Source: Neobacillus niacini NBRC 15566
GTDB taxonomy: Bacteria > Bacillota > Bacilli > Bacillales > Cytobacillaceae
Assembly (NCBI RefSeq): GCF_001591505.1
Contig: NZ_BCVA01000042.1
Coordinates: 1-54,565 of the forward strand
DNA: 54,565 nt
Direction of reading: 5' to 3'
In this document: one piece after another, positions 36,102-45,078 of the stretch
Layout of the letters: every line of letters starts with the position of its first letter
Numbering within the stretch: position 1 is the first letter of the stretch
The notes under the pieces: generated by a model
Told to the model about the DNA's origin: nothing
Database searches by the model: none
Seen by the model: only the letters and a program-made list of their open reading frames with translations
Made by a program: the position numbers and the translations under genes

Positions 36102-37583
36102 TTGAGTAAATTAACACAACAGCAATTGGAATCTCATCTTTGGGAATCAGCGAATATCTTAAGAGGCTCCATTGACTCATCTGATTATAAAAACTACATA
36201 TTTGGCTTATTATTTCTAAAGAGATTAAATGACGGATTTGTGGAAACAGCAAAACGTATTGAAGAAGAAGAAGGGGACGATTACGGCTGGTATGATCGTG
36301 ATGAACATCAATTCTTCGTTCCAGAACGTGCTAGATGGGAAAATATTCAAGCTCAGACTCAAGACATAGGTGATACCATAAACAAAGCTTTTGAGGCTCT
36401 TGAAGAGGATAACTCTTCACTGCAAGGTGTATTAGCGACGATCGACTTCAACGATAAGGAAAAGTTACCGGACCGTTTACTAATGCAGCTAATTAATCAT
36501 TTTTCTGCAATCGACTTAAGCAATGCCAACCTTTCTGAACCAGACATGCTTGGTCGTGCCTATGAGTACCTTATTAAACAATTTGCCGATGACGCTGGTA
36601 AAAAGGGGGGAGAGTTCTATACACCTAGTAAAGTTGTTGAATTGATAGTAAAGCTAATTAAACCAGAGGAAGGAATGCGTGTTTGCGATCCTACGGTTGG
36701 CTCTGGAGGTATGCTTATACAGTCAGTCGACTACATAAAATCAAAGGGTGGAAACCCGCGTAATTTAACGCTGCATGGTCAAGAACGTAACTTAAATACA
36801 TGGGCAATTTGTAAAATGAACTTGTTGTTGCACGGATTGAGTGACCACCGTATAGAAAAAGGTGATACTATCCGTGAACCAAAGTTGCTAGAAGGAGGAG
36901 AACTAATCCTCTATGATCGTGTAATCGCCAATCCCCCATTTAGTTTAAGTAATTGGGGAAGAGATGAAGCTGAAAGTGACGAATATGGTCGCTTCCGTTT
37001 TGGTATTCCACCAAAAGATAAAGGTGACCTTGCATTTGTACAGCACATGGTGGCGACATTAAATCATGAGGGTAAAGCTGGAGTGGTAATGCCACACGGG
37101 GTTTTGTTCCGTGGTGGAACAGAAGGAAATATCCGTAAAGGGTTGCTAGAAGAAGACTTGCTTGAAGCGGTAATCGGGCTACCTTCAAACCTTTTTTATG
37201 GTACTGGAATCCCAGCGTGTATTTTACTGCTTAATAGGAACAAAGAAGAAAGCAAAAAAGGTAAAGTGTTCTTCATAAATGGAGCAGAAGATTATCAAGA
37301 AGGAAAGAATCAAAACACCCTTCGTGGCCAAGATATTGAAAAAATAGTTTCTTCTTTTTATAAATGGGATGATGTGGAGAAGTACTGCCGCTCAGTGAGC
37401 CTTGATGAGATAACAGAAAATGAATATAACCTTAATATTACTCGTTATATCGATACTGCTAAAGAAGAGGAACACATTGACGTAGCTCAAGCATTGGCTA
37501 CTCTTCGAGAAATTGAGAATGAACGTGATGAGATTGAAGAGAAGATGTATAGTTATTTGAAGGAGCTTGGATATAATGGGTAA
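36102..37583 (+). CDS. hsdM: Type I restriction-modification DNA methyltransferase subunit
   Basis: The 493-residue protein has the HsdM N-terminal helical domain and an N6-adenine methyltransferase domain with SAM-binding DPTVGSGGMLIQS and catalytic NPPF in RVIANPPFSLSNWG. The start chosen is TTG 36102 (LSKLTQQQLESHLWESANIL), behind AAAGGAG; an ATG-like upstream extension would add a hydrophobic leader not known in the family. It overlaps hsdS by 8 bases. With HsdS it methylates the recognition site; with HsdR it makes the restriction complex. Confidence 0.96.
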   Translation: MSKLTQQQLESHLWESANILRGSIDSSDYKNYIFGLLFLKRLNDGFVETAKRIEEEEGDDYGWYDRDEHQFFVPERARWENIQAQTQDIGDTINKAFEALEEDNSSLQGVLATIDFNDKEKLPDRLLMQLINHFSAIDLSNANLSEPDMLGRAYEYLIKQFADDAGKKGGEFYTPSKVVELIVKLIKPEEGMRVCDPTVGSGGMLIQSVDYIKSKGGNPRNLTLHGQERNLNTWAICKMNLLLHGLSDHRIEKGDTIREPKLLEGGELILYDRVIANPPFSLSNWGRDEAESDEYGRFRFGIPPKDKGDLAFVQHMVATLNHEGKAGVVMPHGVLFRGGTEGNIRKGLLEEDLLEAVIGLPSNLFYGTGIPACILLLNRNKEESKKGKVFFINGAEDYQEGKNQNTLRGQDIEKIVSSFYKWDDVEKYCRSVSLDEITENEYNLNITRYIDTAKEEEHIDVAQALATLREIENERDEIEEKMYSYLKELGYNG

Positions 37584-38886
37584 CTATAAAAAAACAAACT
37601 GGAAAAAGGAAAAGCTAAGGGATATTTGTTCTGATATTACGATTGGACTTGTTAAAACAATGACAAAAAGTTACACGGAGGACCCGGACGGTGTACCTTT
37701 AATCAGAAATTCAGATATCAAAGAAAATAAAATTAGAAAAAATGGTTTAATAAGGTTAGAAAAGGATTTCGCTGAAGAAAATAAAGGGAAAAAGTTACAA
37801 CTTGGCGATATTGTAACTGTTCATACAGGAGATATTGGGACTTCTGCTGTCATAGATGAAGAATTGCACGGTTCACACGGATTTGCGACTTTGAATACAA
37901 GAGTAAATAAAGAAATAATAGATGAATATTATTTATGCTATTATTTTAATTCCTCCTATTTTAAAAACCAGGCGTACTCTTTATCAACTGGAGATGGAAG
38001 AAATAACTTGAATTTAAAAGACTTTATTAAAACAGTTATCCTTTTCCCTGAAAATAAAAAGGAACAAAAAAAAATTGTGGAGTATTTAACCACAATAGAC
38101 AGTGTAATAGAAAAAACAGAAGCAATCATAAACCAAACTGAAAAAGTGAAAAAAGGGTTAATGCAGCAACTGCTTACAAAAGGAATTGGACATTCGAAAT
38201 TTAAGAAAACAGAGATTGGCGAAATTCCGGCGGTGTGGGAAGTAAAAGACTTAGATAGTATGTTTGAATTTTACGGTGGAATGCCTTTTTCACGAGCTTC
38301 TCTTGGAGAACAAGGTCCATACTATCTTCACTATGGCGATATTCACAAAATTGATAAAAAGGTATTTGACACAACGGTAGATTCTTCTTGGCTTCCAAGG
38401 TTAGCTATTGAAGAAGGAAGGATCAGAGAGAATAGTTTATTAAAAACAGGTGATATAGTTTTTGCTGACGCTTCAGAAGACACTGATGGTATTGGAAAGA
38501 GTGTTGTTATTAAAAATGATGAGAATAAGGTATTCATTTCTGGACTGCACACCATTATTGCAAAAGATAAATTACCTATGCTGGATATAAATTATAAACA
38601 ATATTGTTTTAATAACTATGCTGTTAGAAAACAATTTATCAAGATAGCAACAGGTGCAACAGTTTACGGGATATCAAAATCGAATATTAAACAAATATAC
38701 ATTCCTATCCCACCACTAGAAGAGCAAAAAAAGATAGGGGCTATTTTACAGTCATTAGATGATAAAATTCAACACGAATACAAGAAATTAATTCCTTTAA
38801 ATGAAACTAAAAAAGGGATTATGCAAGTACTCTTGACCGGAGTAGTACGAGTTAAACTTAATTCCGAAGAGGTGATAACCTCATGA
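37576..38886 (+). CDS. hsdS: Type I restriction-modification specificity subunit
   Basis: The 436-residue protein has two target-recognition domains (residues about 5-160 and 215-395), each followed by a conserved helical spacer (KKEQKKIVEYLTTIDSVIEK and EEQKKIGAILQSLDDKI) and the KKGLMQQLLTKG / KKGIMQVLLTG repeats. The two TRDs differ, so a bipartite asymmetric site is expected. ATG 37576 has AGGAG ten bases upstream, inside the end of hsdM. The last codons overlap hsdR as ATGA. Confidence 0.95.
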   Translation: MGNYKKTNWKKEKLRDICSDITIGLVKTMTKSYTEDPDGVPLIRNSDIKENKIRKNGLIRLEKDFAEENKGKKLQLGDIVTVHTGDIGTSAVIDEELHGSHGFATLNTRVNKEIIDEYYLCYYFNSSYFKNQAYSLSTGDGRNNLNLKDFIKTVILFPENKKEQKKIVEYLTTIDSVIEKTEAIINQTEKVKKGLMQQLLTKGIGHSKFKKTEIGEIPAVWEVKDLDSMFEFYGGMPFSRASLGEQGPYYLHYGDIHKIDKKVFDTTVDSSWLPRLAIEEGRIRENSLLKTGDIVFADASEDTDGIGKSVVIKNDENKVFISGLHTIIAKDKLPMLDINYKQYCFNNYAVRKQFIKIATGATVYGISKSNIKQIYIPIPPLEEQKKIGAILQSLDDKIQHEYKKLIPLNETKKGIMQVLLTGVVRVKLNSEEVITS

Positions 38887-41822
38887 AAACTACAAGTGAT
38901 TGGAACGAAAAGACTCTTGTTGAGAACCGCTTTATCAATCAATTAAAAGAAATGGGCTATGAACATATTCATGGTCCTTCTCTAGATATTGAACGAGAAT
39001 CACAGGCTGAAGTTATATTAAAAGGGCGTTTGGTTAGAGCTATTCAACATTTAAACCCTTGGTTATCGGATAAAAACTTGAACAAAATAGTACGTTCAAT
39101 TACTCATATCCAAGCGACCAGCTTAATGGAAGCAAATCAATCATTTCATGAAAACCTCATCAACATGATTTCCATACAACAAGACCTAGGTAAAGGGAAG
39201 AAGAATCAGACCGTAAAATTGATTGACTTTGAACGTCCGGAAAATAATGATTTTTTGGTTGTTGATCAATTTACGATTTCGAATGCAAGAGGAACCATTC
39301 GCCCTGACATTATCATTTTTGTAAACGGCATTCCATTGGCGGTTATCGAATGTAAAAGCCCGACATTATCACCAGATGAACAAATTGGGCAAGGTGTAAA
39401 ACAGCTTTTACGTTACCAGGACCAATGTGAGCAATTGTTTCATTGCAATCAAATATTGATTGCAACAAGTAATGACCGTGCAAAAGCTGGAACTATCGGA
39501 GCTAGGGTGCAGCATTATGGTGAATGGAAAGACCCATATCCAAGAACAATGGCAGAAATAGGAGATAACCCCTCTGCACAGGATATTCTTGTCACCGGCA
39601 TGTTCCCCAAGGAAAATTTACTCGACCTTATTCAAAACTTCATTGTTTATGAGCCGGTAGAGGGACGCACTATCAAAAAATTAGCAAGATACCAGCAGTA
39701 TAGAGCGGTTAATAAAGCCATAAATCGAATTTTACATACGGAGGATTCTCGTAACCGTGGCGGCGTAGTTTGGCATACACAGGGAAGTGGAAAGTCGCTT
39801 ACAATGGTATTTTTAGCCGTTAAACTCCGACGGATAAAAGAATTAAAGAATCCAACCATTGTGGTTGTTACTGACCGTAAAGATTTAGACGACCAGATTG
39901 CTAATACCTTCCGTCGGTGCGGTTTCCCAAATCCTCAACAAGCAGCCTCGGTAGCAAAATTAAAGGATTTATTGCAGCAAGGTCCTGGAACAACGGTAAT
40001 GACCCTAGTACAGAAATTCCAGGAAGACGCTGAGAAAAATGAATACCCAGAATTAACAAGAGCTGAAAATATATTTGTCATGGTTGATGAATCTCACCGC
40101 ACCCAATATAGTGGTTTAGCCATGAATATGAGAACAGCCATGCCTAATGCATGTTACCTCGGTTTCACAGGAACACCAATTGATAAAGAAGATAAGAGCA
40201 CTATCCGAACATTTGGTACATACATAGATAAATACACAATAGAACAGGCAGTTGCAGATGGTGCCACAGTTCCTATTTTTTATGAGGCAAGAATGGTCGA
40301 TTTGCATGTCCAAGGGGATTCTCTGGACGATTTATTTGACCGAAAATTTCGTGATTATGGCGAGGAAGATCGTGAGCGGATTAAAAAGAGATATGTAACA
40401 GAAGAGGCGATTATTTCTTCTCCAAAGCGAATTAGAAGAATTGTGCTAGATATGATTGATCATTATGAAAAACACATTAAACCCAATGGATTTAAGGCTC
40501 AAGTTGTTGCGGTTACTAGGGAGGCAGCCGTCACTTATAAAGAAATGTTTGATGAATTAAGTGATTATGAATCCAAGGTGATAATTTCTGGCGGTCATAA
40601 TGACGAAGAACGAATGAGAAAACATCATATTTCCAAGGATGAAGAAAAGAAAATCATTGAACGATTTAAAAAGCCTATGAGTGATGATTCGCTAAGTTTT
40701 ATTATCGTTTGTGACAAATTATTAACCGGCTTTGACGCACCAATTGAACAGGTAATGTACCTTGATAAGCCATTAAAAGAGCATAACTTATTACAGGCTA
40801 TAGCTAGGACAAACCGTACTTATGATAAAAAGACCTATGGGCTTATTGTTGATTATTTTGGGGTTTCGAGGTTCTTAGAACAAGCATTGGGGATCTTTGC
40901 GGAACAGGATATTAAAGGGGCATTGCAAAGTGTAGATTCCGAGATACCACGCCTACAATCGAGGCACCGGAAAGCTATGAGGTTCTTTGATTATGTAAGA
41001 AAAGATGATCTTGAGGGTTGTATCCAAATCCTAGAACCAGAAGATGTACGAAATGAATTTGATACAGCTTTTAAGAAGTTTGCAGAAAGTATGGATATGA
41101 TATTACCAAGTCCAAAGGCAAAACCATACTTAAACGATTTGAAATACCTAGGAAAAGTTCGGCAGTTAGCAAAATCCCGTTATAGGGAAGATAGTATGGA
41201 CATTTCTGATTGCGGTCAAAAAGTAAAAGAGTTAATTGAAGAATATTTATATACGACCAATATCGAGGTACTGCATGAACCAATCGACATATTATCCAAT
41301 AAATTTGAAAAACGGCTAGAGGAAACATCCACGCCAGAGGCAAAAGCTGCGGAGATGGAACACGCTATTCGTCATGAAATCAAAGTGAAAATTGATGAGA
41401 ACCCTGTTCTTTATACTTCCCTGAAAGAATGCTTAGAGGAACTAATACAAAGGCGGAAAGACCGTCAAATGACCATAGAGGAGCTTTTAGAGGAATACAG
41501 GGAAATGGTCAACGCAATGCGGAATACCGCTCAGAAAAGCCAGGAACATGGTTTTACAAGAGAGCAATACCCATTCTACCAAATGCTAGAACAACAACTC
41601 CCCGGTGAAGAAGATAAGGAGTCATTAAAGGAACTAACCCATATTATTACCGAGGATGTACAGGAACAAGCGGTGATTGAATGGACCGAAAAAGAAGATG
41701 TAAAAAGGGAAATGCGGAAGAAGATAAAGCGGCAGCTACGAGCGAGTAAGTGTCCAAAAGAAAAAATTGAGGGATTGACACAGCAACTGATGGACTTAGC
41801 AGAAGTTCATTATCGAAAATAA
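38883..41822 (+). CDS. hsdR: Type I restriction enzyme motor/endonuclease subunit
   Basis: The 979-residue protein has an N-terminal PD-(D/E)xK nuclease domain (RPDIIIFVNGIPLAVIECKS), a SF2 translocase with Walker A HTQGSGKSLTMVF, DEAH-like VDESHRTQ and motif III LGFTGTPID, motif VI QAIARTNRTY, and a helical C-terminal HsdM-contact region. Length and motifs are normal, so the R-M system appears functional. Translation is coupled to hsdS by the ATGA overlap. Confidence 0.96.
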   Translation: MKTTSDWNEKTLVENRFINQLKEMGYEHIHGPSLDIERESQAEVILKGRLVRAIQHLNPWLSDKNLNKIVRSITHIQATSLMEANQSFHENLINMISIQQDLGKGKKNQTVKLIDFERPENNDFLVVDQFTISNARGTIRPDIIIFVNGIPLAVIECKSPTLSPDEQIGQGVKQLLRYQDQCEQLFHCNQILIATSNDRAKAGTIGARVQHYGEWKDPYPRTMAEIGDNPSAQDILVTGMFPKENLLDLIQNFIVYEPVEGRTIKKLARYQQYRAVNKAINRILHTEDSRNRGGVVWHTQGSGKSLTMVFLAVKLRRIKELKNPTIVVVTDRKDLDDQIANTFRRCGFPNPQQAASVAKLKDLLQQGPGTTVMTLVQKFQEDAEKNEYPELTRAENIFVMVDESHRTQYSGLAMNMRTAMPNACYLGFTGTPIDKEDKSTIRTFGTYIDKYTIEQAVADGATVPIFYEARMVDLHVQGDSLDDLFDRKFRDYGEEDRERIKKRYVTEEAIISSPKRIRRIVLDMIDHYEKHIKPNGFKAQVVAVTREAAVTYKEMFDELSDYESKVIISGGHNDEERMRKHHISKDEEKKIIERFKKPMSDDSLSFIIVCDKLLTGFDAPIEQVMYLDKPLKEHNLLQAIARTNRTYDKKTYGLIVDYFGVSRFLEQALGIFAEQDIKGALQSVDSEIPRLQSRHRKAMRFFDYVRKDDLEGCIQILEPEDVRNEFDTAFKKFAESMDMILPSPKAKPYLNDLKYLGKVRQLAKSRYREDSMDISDCGQKVKELIEEYLYTTNIEVLHEPIDILSNKFEKRLEETSTPEAKAAEMEHAIRHEIKVKIDENPVLYTSLKECLEELIQRRKDRQMTIEELLEEYREMVNAMRNTAQKSQEHGFTREQYPFYQMLEQQLPGEEDKESLKELTHIITEDVQEQAVIEWTEKEDVKREMRKKIKRQLRASKCPKEKIEGLTQQLMDLAEVHYRK

Positions 41823-41847
41823 CCCTTGTTCAGAAAGGTGCCCTTTG

Positions 41848-42234
41848 ATGTTAAAGATGAGTGTTCAAATGGAAATGACAGTTAGTCAACTCGATTGGTT
41901 ATCAAGACCCTTTATAAAAAAGGAATACCCAGATTACGAAGTAAAATTTAAAATGCGGATACCAGAATCAAATTTTTATACTGAGCCTATTACCTACGAT
42001 CCGGGACCAATAGGGTCATATAGATTTACCACCCCAGAAGAAGAATACAGACTTATTCAATTAGAGAAATGTGGAATAGAAGGGCAAATTGAAGGTCAAG
42101 AATTTAGAAAATATGTGCTCGAGCTTAAGAAAGAAATTGAAAAGGAAATAGGGGAAATAGGGATAGATAAAAATCGCTTTTTTATTGAGGTAACTTTTGA
42201 GGCTGAAGAACTACCAGACTTTCGAGTATATTAA
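41848..42234 (+). CDS. Hypothetical protein downstream of hsdR
   Basis: The 128-residue acidic protein starts 25 bases after hsdR with AAAGGTG ahead of ATG 41848. It contains no recognisable domain; the C-terminal half has a charged helix (KKEIEKEIGEIGIDKNRFFI) and a beta-like end. Close spacing suggests it is co-transcribed with the restriction genes. A terminator shared with the convergent peptidase gene follows. Confidence 0.6.
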   Translation: MLKMSVQMEMTVSQLDWLSRPFIKKEYPDYEVKFKMRIPESNFYTEPITYDPGPIGSYRFTTPEEEYRLIQLEKCGIEGQIEGQEFRKYVLELKKEIEKEIGEIGIDKNRFFIEVTFEAEELPDFRVY

Positions 42235-42240
42235 ATTGAG

Positions 42241-42275
42241 AAGACCCTAGGATTACACCCCAAGGGTCTTTATTC
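42241..42275. terminator. Bidirectional terminator
   Basis: AAGACCCT and AGGGTCTT arms around a 14-base loop, with T-rich or A-rich flanks, lie between convergent genes. Confidence 0.7.
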
Positions 42276-42280
42276 AGTAT

Positions 42281-43012
42281 CTAGTTTAATGAAAGTAATG
42301 GTCCATTAATTCGCAACCATTCTTTTCTTTGTTCATAATCCGGAAGAATTGACCGTACAAAACGCCAATAATCGGTTGAATGGTCCGGGTATCTAAGATG
42401 TGCTAATTCATGAACAAGCACATAATCAATCACTGACATAGGAGCCATTATTATTCGCCAGTTTAAATAAATAGCCCCTTCTTTAGTGCATGTACCCCAG
42501 CGTTTTTGCTGCTCTTTAAAGGCAATTTTTGTAGGTTCTAGTTCCATTTTAGGGCAATAGACTTTTAGCCTTTCCTCTATTTTTCTACTGCCTTGTGTAA
42601 TGTACCATTCTTTAAAAAGGCTGCTTAGCCTAATTACTTTATCGTCAGCGTTCATATTATTTGGAATTTCTGCAATAAAACGACCTTGTTTAAAGTTCAG
42701 AGTAGGGTTATTCAAGGTTTCACTTTTATGTACCTTTAACCGATAATGTCGTCCTAAATAGGCGAATTTTTCTCCGCTTACATACTCCTTTGGCGGCGGT
42801 GCTGCAGCAACCTCATTAAGTTCATTTTTCTTCTTTAATATCCAGGGAGCTTTCTTATGAAGTATGCCCTCCAGCTTATCAGAATGAATTCCATGAGGTA
42901 CAACTAGCTTAACACCTTCATTAAGACAAATAGAAAGCGAAACGTCTTTTTTTCCTTTTATGTATTCAACTGAATAGTCGATAGTGGTTTGCCCGTATCG
43001 AAAACTCTGCAT
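42281..43012 (-). CDS. YgjP-type (DUF45, M48-like) metallopeptidase
   Basis: The 243-residue protein has the zinc-peptidase signature HELAHLRYPDHSTDYW (two His and Glu of HExxH, then a third His) near residues 193-208 and the family's QKRWGTCTKEGAIYLNWR. ATG 43012 (MQSFRYGQTTIDY) is chosen because GGGGG precedes it and family members begin the same way. Genes of this family frequently accompany type I restriction-modification operons, as here, though the opposite strand means separate expression. The substrate is unknown. Confidence 0.88.
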   Translation of the reverse strand: MQSFRYGQTTIDYSVEYIKGKKDVSLSICLNEGVKLVVPHGIHSDKLEGILHKKAPWILKKKNELNEVAAAPPPKEYVSGEKFAYLGRHYRLKVHKSETLNNPTLNFKQGRFIAEIPNNMNADDKVIRLSSLFKEWYITQGSRKIEERLKVYCPKMELEPTKIAFKEQQKRWGTCTKEGAIYLNWRIIMAPMSVIDYVLVHELAHLRYPDHSTDYWRFVRSILPDYEQRKEWLRINGPLLSLN

Positions 43013-43113
43013 GCTGTAAAACCCCCTGTCCTTCAGTTCATATTTTATAGACAATATCCGCCGGGGTCAAACCAGCGAGAAGGGGTATATTATAATAATT
43101 GCAAATGGAACTT

Positions 43114-43350
43114 TTAAATACTATTTGATTCTACCTTAAAAAATTCTTCTAATTCTTCACTTGTTGCTGCAAACTCAATTTCGACAATATGAAATTGGTT
43201 ACCTTTACGTGTTACATAATACCACTTGAAAAGATCAAATAATGCTAGGTCTTTTATTTCTTTTTCTTCACTCCATAATGTGGTTCCGCTCTCAGCCTCG
43301 AGTAAGAAATCTATTAGGAGATTACCCTTTATTATTTTTCCTTTTTGCTT
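43114..43350 (-). pseudogene. Gene fragment on the minus strand without a start codon
   Basis: The open frame reads IIKGNLLIDFLLEAESGTTL, then WSEEKEIKDLALFDLFKWYY, then VTRKGNQFHIVEIEFAATSE and ends EELEEFFKVESNSI before a stop. The composition is protein-like and ordered, yet there is no usable start; the frame is closed at 43351 by a stop. It is most likely the 3' end of a truncated or frameshifted gene. Family not recognised. Confidence 0.5.
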
Positions 43351-43491
43351 TTAATTCCCGTCCTTTCTTTTACATAAAATTATTTACTATCAGTAATGTT
43401 TCGACAAATATTCCGTTTTCACCTTTTATGATTTATGAACATAATGCTTGGTGAAAATAAATCATATTATTGTTTTTGAAAGAGGGATTAT

Positions 43492-43695
43492 ATGAACGAA
43501 TTACTTGAGGCTAAATTAACAATTTTCTAGAGTTAAAACGCAGCTGCTTGATCTTGCTGTGAGCTCATTTCAGATGATACCTCGGATAAAGAATATGCAA
43601 TTAAAAGGATTCTTTCTGTTGTGGAGTATATGGATGAGCATGATGTGGCGGTCAAAGAGATAACCGCCGAACTTCCAAAATCCAGGTTAATTTAA
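43492..43695 (+). pseudogene. Frameshifted small gene
   Basis: ATG at 43492 behind AGAGGGA opens MNELLEAKLTIF and stops. A second frame continues SDDTSDKEYAIKRILSVVEY, then MDEHDVAVKEITAELPKSRL and stop. Joined by small indels, the two would make a protein of about 65 residues, acidic and helical, of a size seen for phage-type accessory proteins. The family is unknown. Confidence 0.45.
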
Positions 43696-43820
43696 ACTGC
43701 ACGGTCGTTCCCATACTAAGCTTTCTGAAAAACATAAGGAAAAAAATAGCGTTTTTGGGGATTGTGATTTTTTCTAATAATATTGTGATGGGCAACCGAG
43801 AAATTTATAGTTGTACGTGG

Positions 43821-43888
43821 TACTGTTACTAGTACTAATGCTGTTACTGTTACTAGTATTAATGTTATTACTGTTACTAGTTTAAACG
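43821..43888. repeat. Three tandem 24-bp repeats (TACTGTTACTAGT core)
   Basis: The core TACTGTTACTAGT begins at 43821, 43845 and 43869, exactly 24 bases apart. Positions between cores also agree partly (A-[CT]-TAATG-[CT]-T). In one frame the repeats encode TVTSTNAV-TVTSINVI-TVTSLNEK before a stop, so they could also be an octapeptide repeat remnant. Iterons for replication or a regulator are the alternative. Confidence 0.65.
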
Positions 43889-43992
43889 AAAAATGATATT
43901 TATTGTTTTAAATTGCTGATGAAAATTGTTGTATTATATAAATTTGTAGTTGTATTTGTTGATGAAAAGTACTTGCAAAAAAAACTCTTGCC

Positions 43993-44022
43993 AACCCCTG
44001 TTTCGGGGTTGTACTATTTTTT
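43993..44022 (+). terminator. Terminator hairpin
   Basis: AACCCC and GGGGTT with a 6-base loop are followed after a few bases by TTTTTTT. Confidence 0.7.
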
Positions 44023-44034
44023 TAAGGGTTAATT

Positions 44035-44100
44035 AATAGGAAAGCATTACCAATATTTAAGGCGTAGTTTGTCTTTTAATTGGTAAGCTTTCCTATTTTT
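44035..44100. terminator. Long hairpin directly before the XRE gene
   Basis: AATAGGAAAGCATTACCAAT pairs with ATTGGTAAGCTTTCCTATT apart from one bulged base, around a 24-base loop, with a run of T after it. It ends 20 bases before the XRE start and could attenuate or insulate that gene. Confidence 0.65.
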
Positions 44101-44119
44101 TTTTGCGAGGTGATTTAAA

Positions 44120-44359
44120 ATGAAAAATCCATTACTAGCAATCAGAGAAGAGAAGGGACTTACGGTTTCGGAGTTTGGTATTTTAGCAGGAGTTAGTCCA
44201 ATGACCATTCAACGAATAGAGCAAGGGAACGTACAGAATATAACATCGGATGTACTCGATATCCTTGTAGGCTGGGGATATAGCAGAGGACAGTTTACAA
44301 AAGATTATGTGAAGTGGAAAATGTTCAAAATCAAACAACTCCAAGAAAAAATAAGGTAA
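44120..44359 (+). CDS. XRE-family helix-turn-helix regulator
   Basis: This 79-residue protein is a single lambda-repressor-like HTH (LTVSEFGILAGVSPMTIQRIEQGNVQNIT, residues 15-43) with a short basic tail. GCGAGGTGA precedes the ATG. It stands at the head of the replication/packaging block, so it may control that block; in phage satellites such regulators respond to helper phage, which is inference here. Confidence 0.85.
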   Translation: MKNPLLAIREEKGLTVSEFGILAGVSPMTIQRIEQGNVQNITSDVLDILVGWGYSRGQFTKDYVKWKMFKIKQLQEKIR

Positions 44360-44384
44360 CAGAATGATTGTGAAGAAAAGAATA

Positions 44385-44410
44385 CCCACCTAGCTGGGGG
44401 GCGTGGTGGG
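44385..44410. repeat. CCCACC/GGTGGG inverted repeat
   Basis: Six-base arms around a G-rich loop lie between the XRE and zinc-finger genes, outside any T-run. It may be an operator. Confidence 0.35.
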
Positions 44411-44451
44411 TAGTAAGATGAAACTGCATTTTGAAAGCAGGTGACTTTCAT

Positions 44452-45078
44452 ATGAATAATAATAACATAAACTTCTCGTTTTTAGCCGAAGAGGTAAAAA
44501 AACGCTTAGATATATTAGAAGTGGCTAATCAAGAGGGGCTACACCTTAAGAAAACAGGAAGGAATTACTTTGCAAACTGCCCATTTCATTCTGAGAATAC
44601 CCCTTCCTTTTCTATAAGTCCTACAAAGCAAATTTTTAAGTGTTTTTCATGTGGAAAGGGTGGCAACGTAATTACTTTATTAGCTGCCCTAAGAGGTGTT
44701 AAAAACGGGGAAATAATCTATCAATATGCTAAAGCTTTCGGGCTTATCAATAATTCCAAATCGACTGTCAAACAACAACAAGAAATACAACTACGTGCTG
44801 TTAAGTACGAGTTCAAAAGGAGAGAGGAGAAAAACTCCAATGAAGTTTACCGATTCTTATGTGACCAGGTCCATGCTTTCAGAAGGGCTATGAAACAAGC
44901 AGAAAACGAAGAACAAGTGAGTGCACTTCAAAAATTTTATCAGATATATGACAAACTACCTTACTATATAGGCTTATTGGAAGATTTAGATGGTAAAAAC
45001 GGAGATAATGCTCAAGTAAAAGCGTATTTCGAGGGAGAGGAGCTAATGCAGGAATGGAATGGTCGGATAAACAGTTAG
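44452..45078 (+). CDS. CHC2 zinc-finger (DnaG-type) primase-like protein
   Basis: The 208-residue protein has the DnaG-type zinc finger Cys43-His46-Cys64-Cys67 (CPFHSENTPSFSISP and FKCFSCGKGGNVI) in its first 75 residues, followed by a helical region. The catalytic Toprim domain is absent, so it may only recognise DNA or load the following VirE-like helicase. ATG 44452 is used because AGGTG lies at a normal distance. The 25-base overlap with the next gene suggests coupling. Such short CHC2 proteins are common in phage satellites and integrative elements. Confidence 0.85.
   Translation: MNNNNINFSFLAEEVKKRLDILEVANQEGLHLKKTGRNYFANCPFHSENTPSFSISPTKQIFKCFSCGKGGNVITLLAALRGVKNGEIIYQYAKAFGLINNSKSTVKQQQEIQLRAVKYEFKRREEKNSNEVYRFLCDQVHAFRRAMKQAENEEQVSALQKFYQIYDKLPYYIGLLEDLDGKNGDNAQVKAYFEGEELMQEWNGRINS

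Larger units (their letters stand above)
43013..44119. other. Interval with decayed genes, 24-bp repeats and hairpins
   Basis: This 1.1-kb stretch separates the defence cargo from the replication module. It holds two gene remnants (43114-43350 and 43492-43695), three 24-bp repeats (43821-43888) and two hairpins (43993-44100). The interval from 43700 to 43820 shows nothing I can name. Confidence 0.6.

Noticed and set aside
43821..43888. CRISPR-like array
   Set aside because: The units are 24 bases with no separate unique spacers and no cas genes nearby; they are simple tandem repeats.
44452..45078. Full DnaG-type primase
   Set aside because: Only the CHC2 zinc finger is recognisable; no Toprim catalytic residues are seen in the remaining 130 residues.
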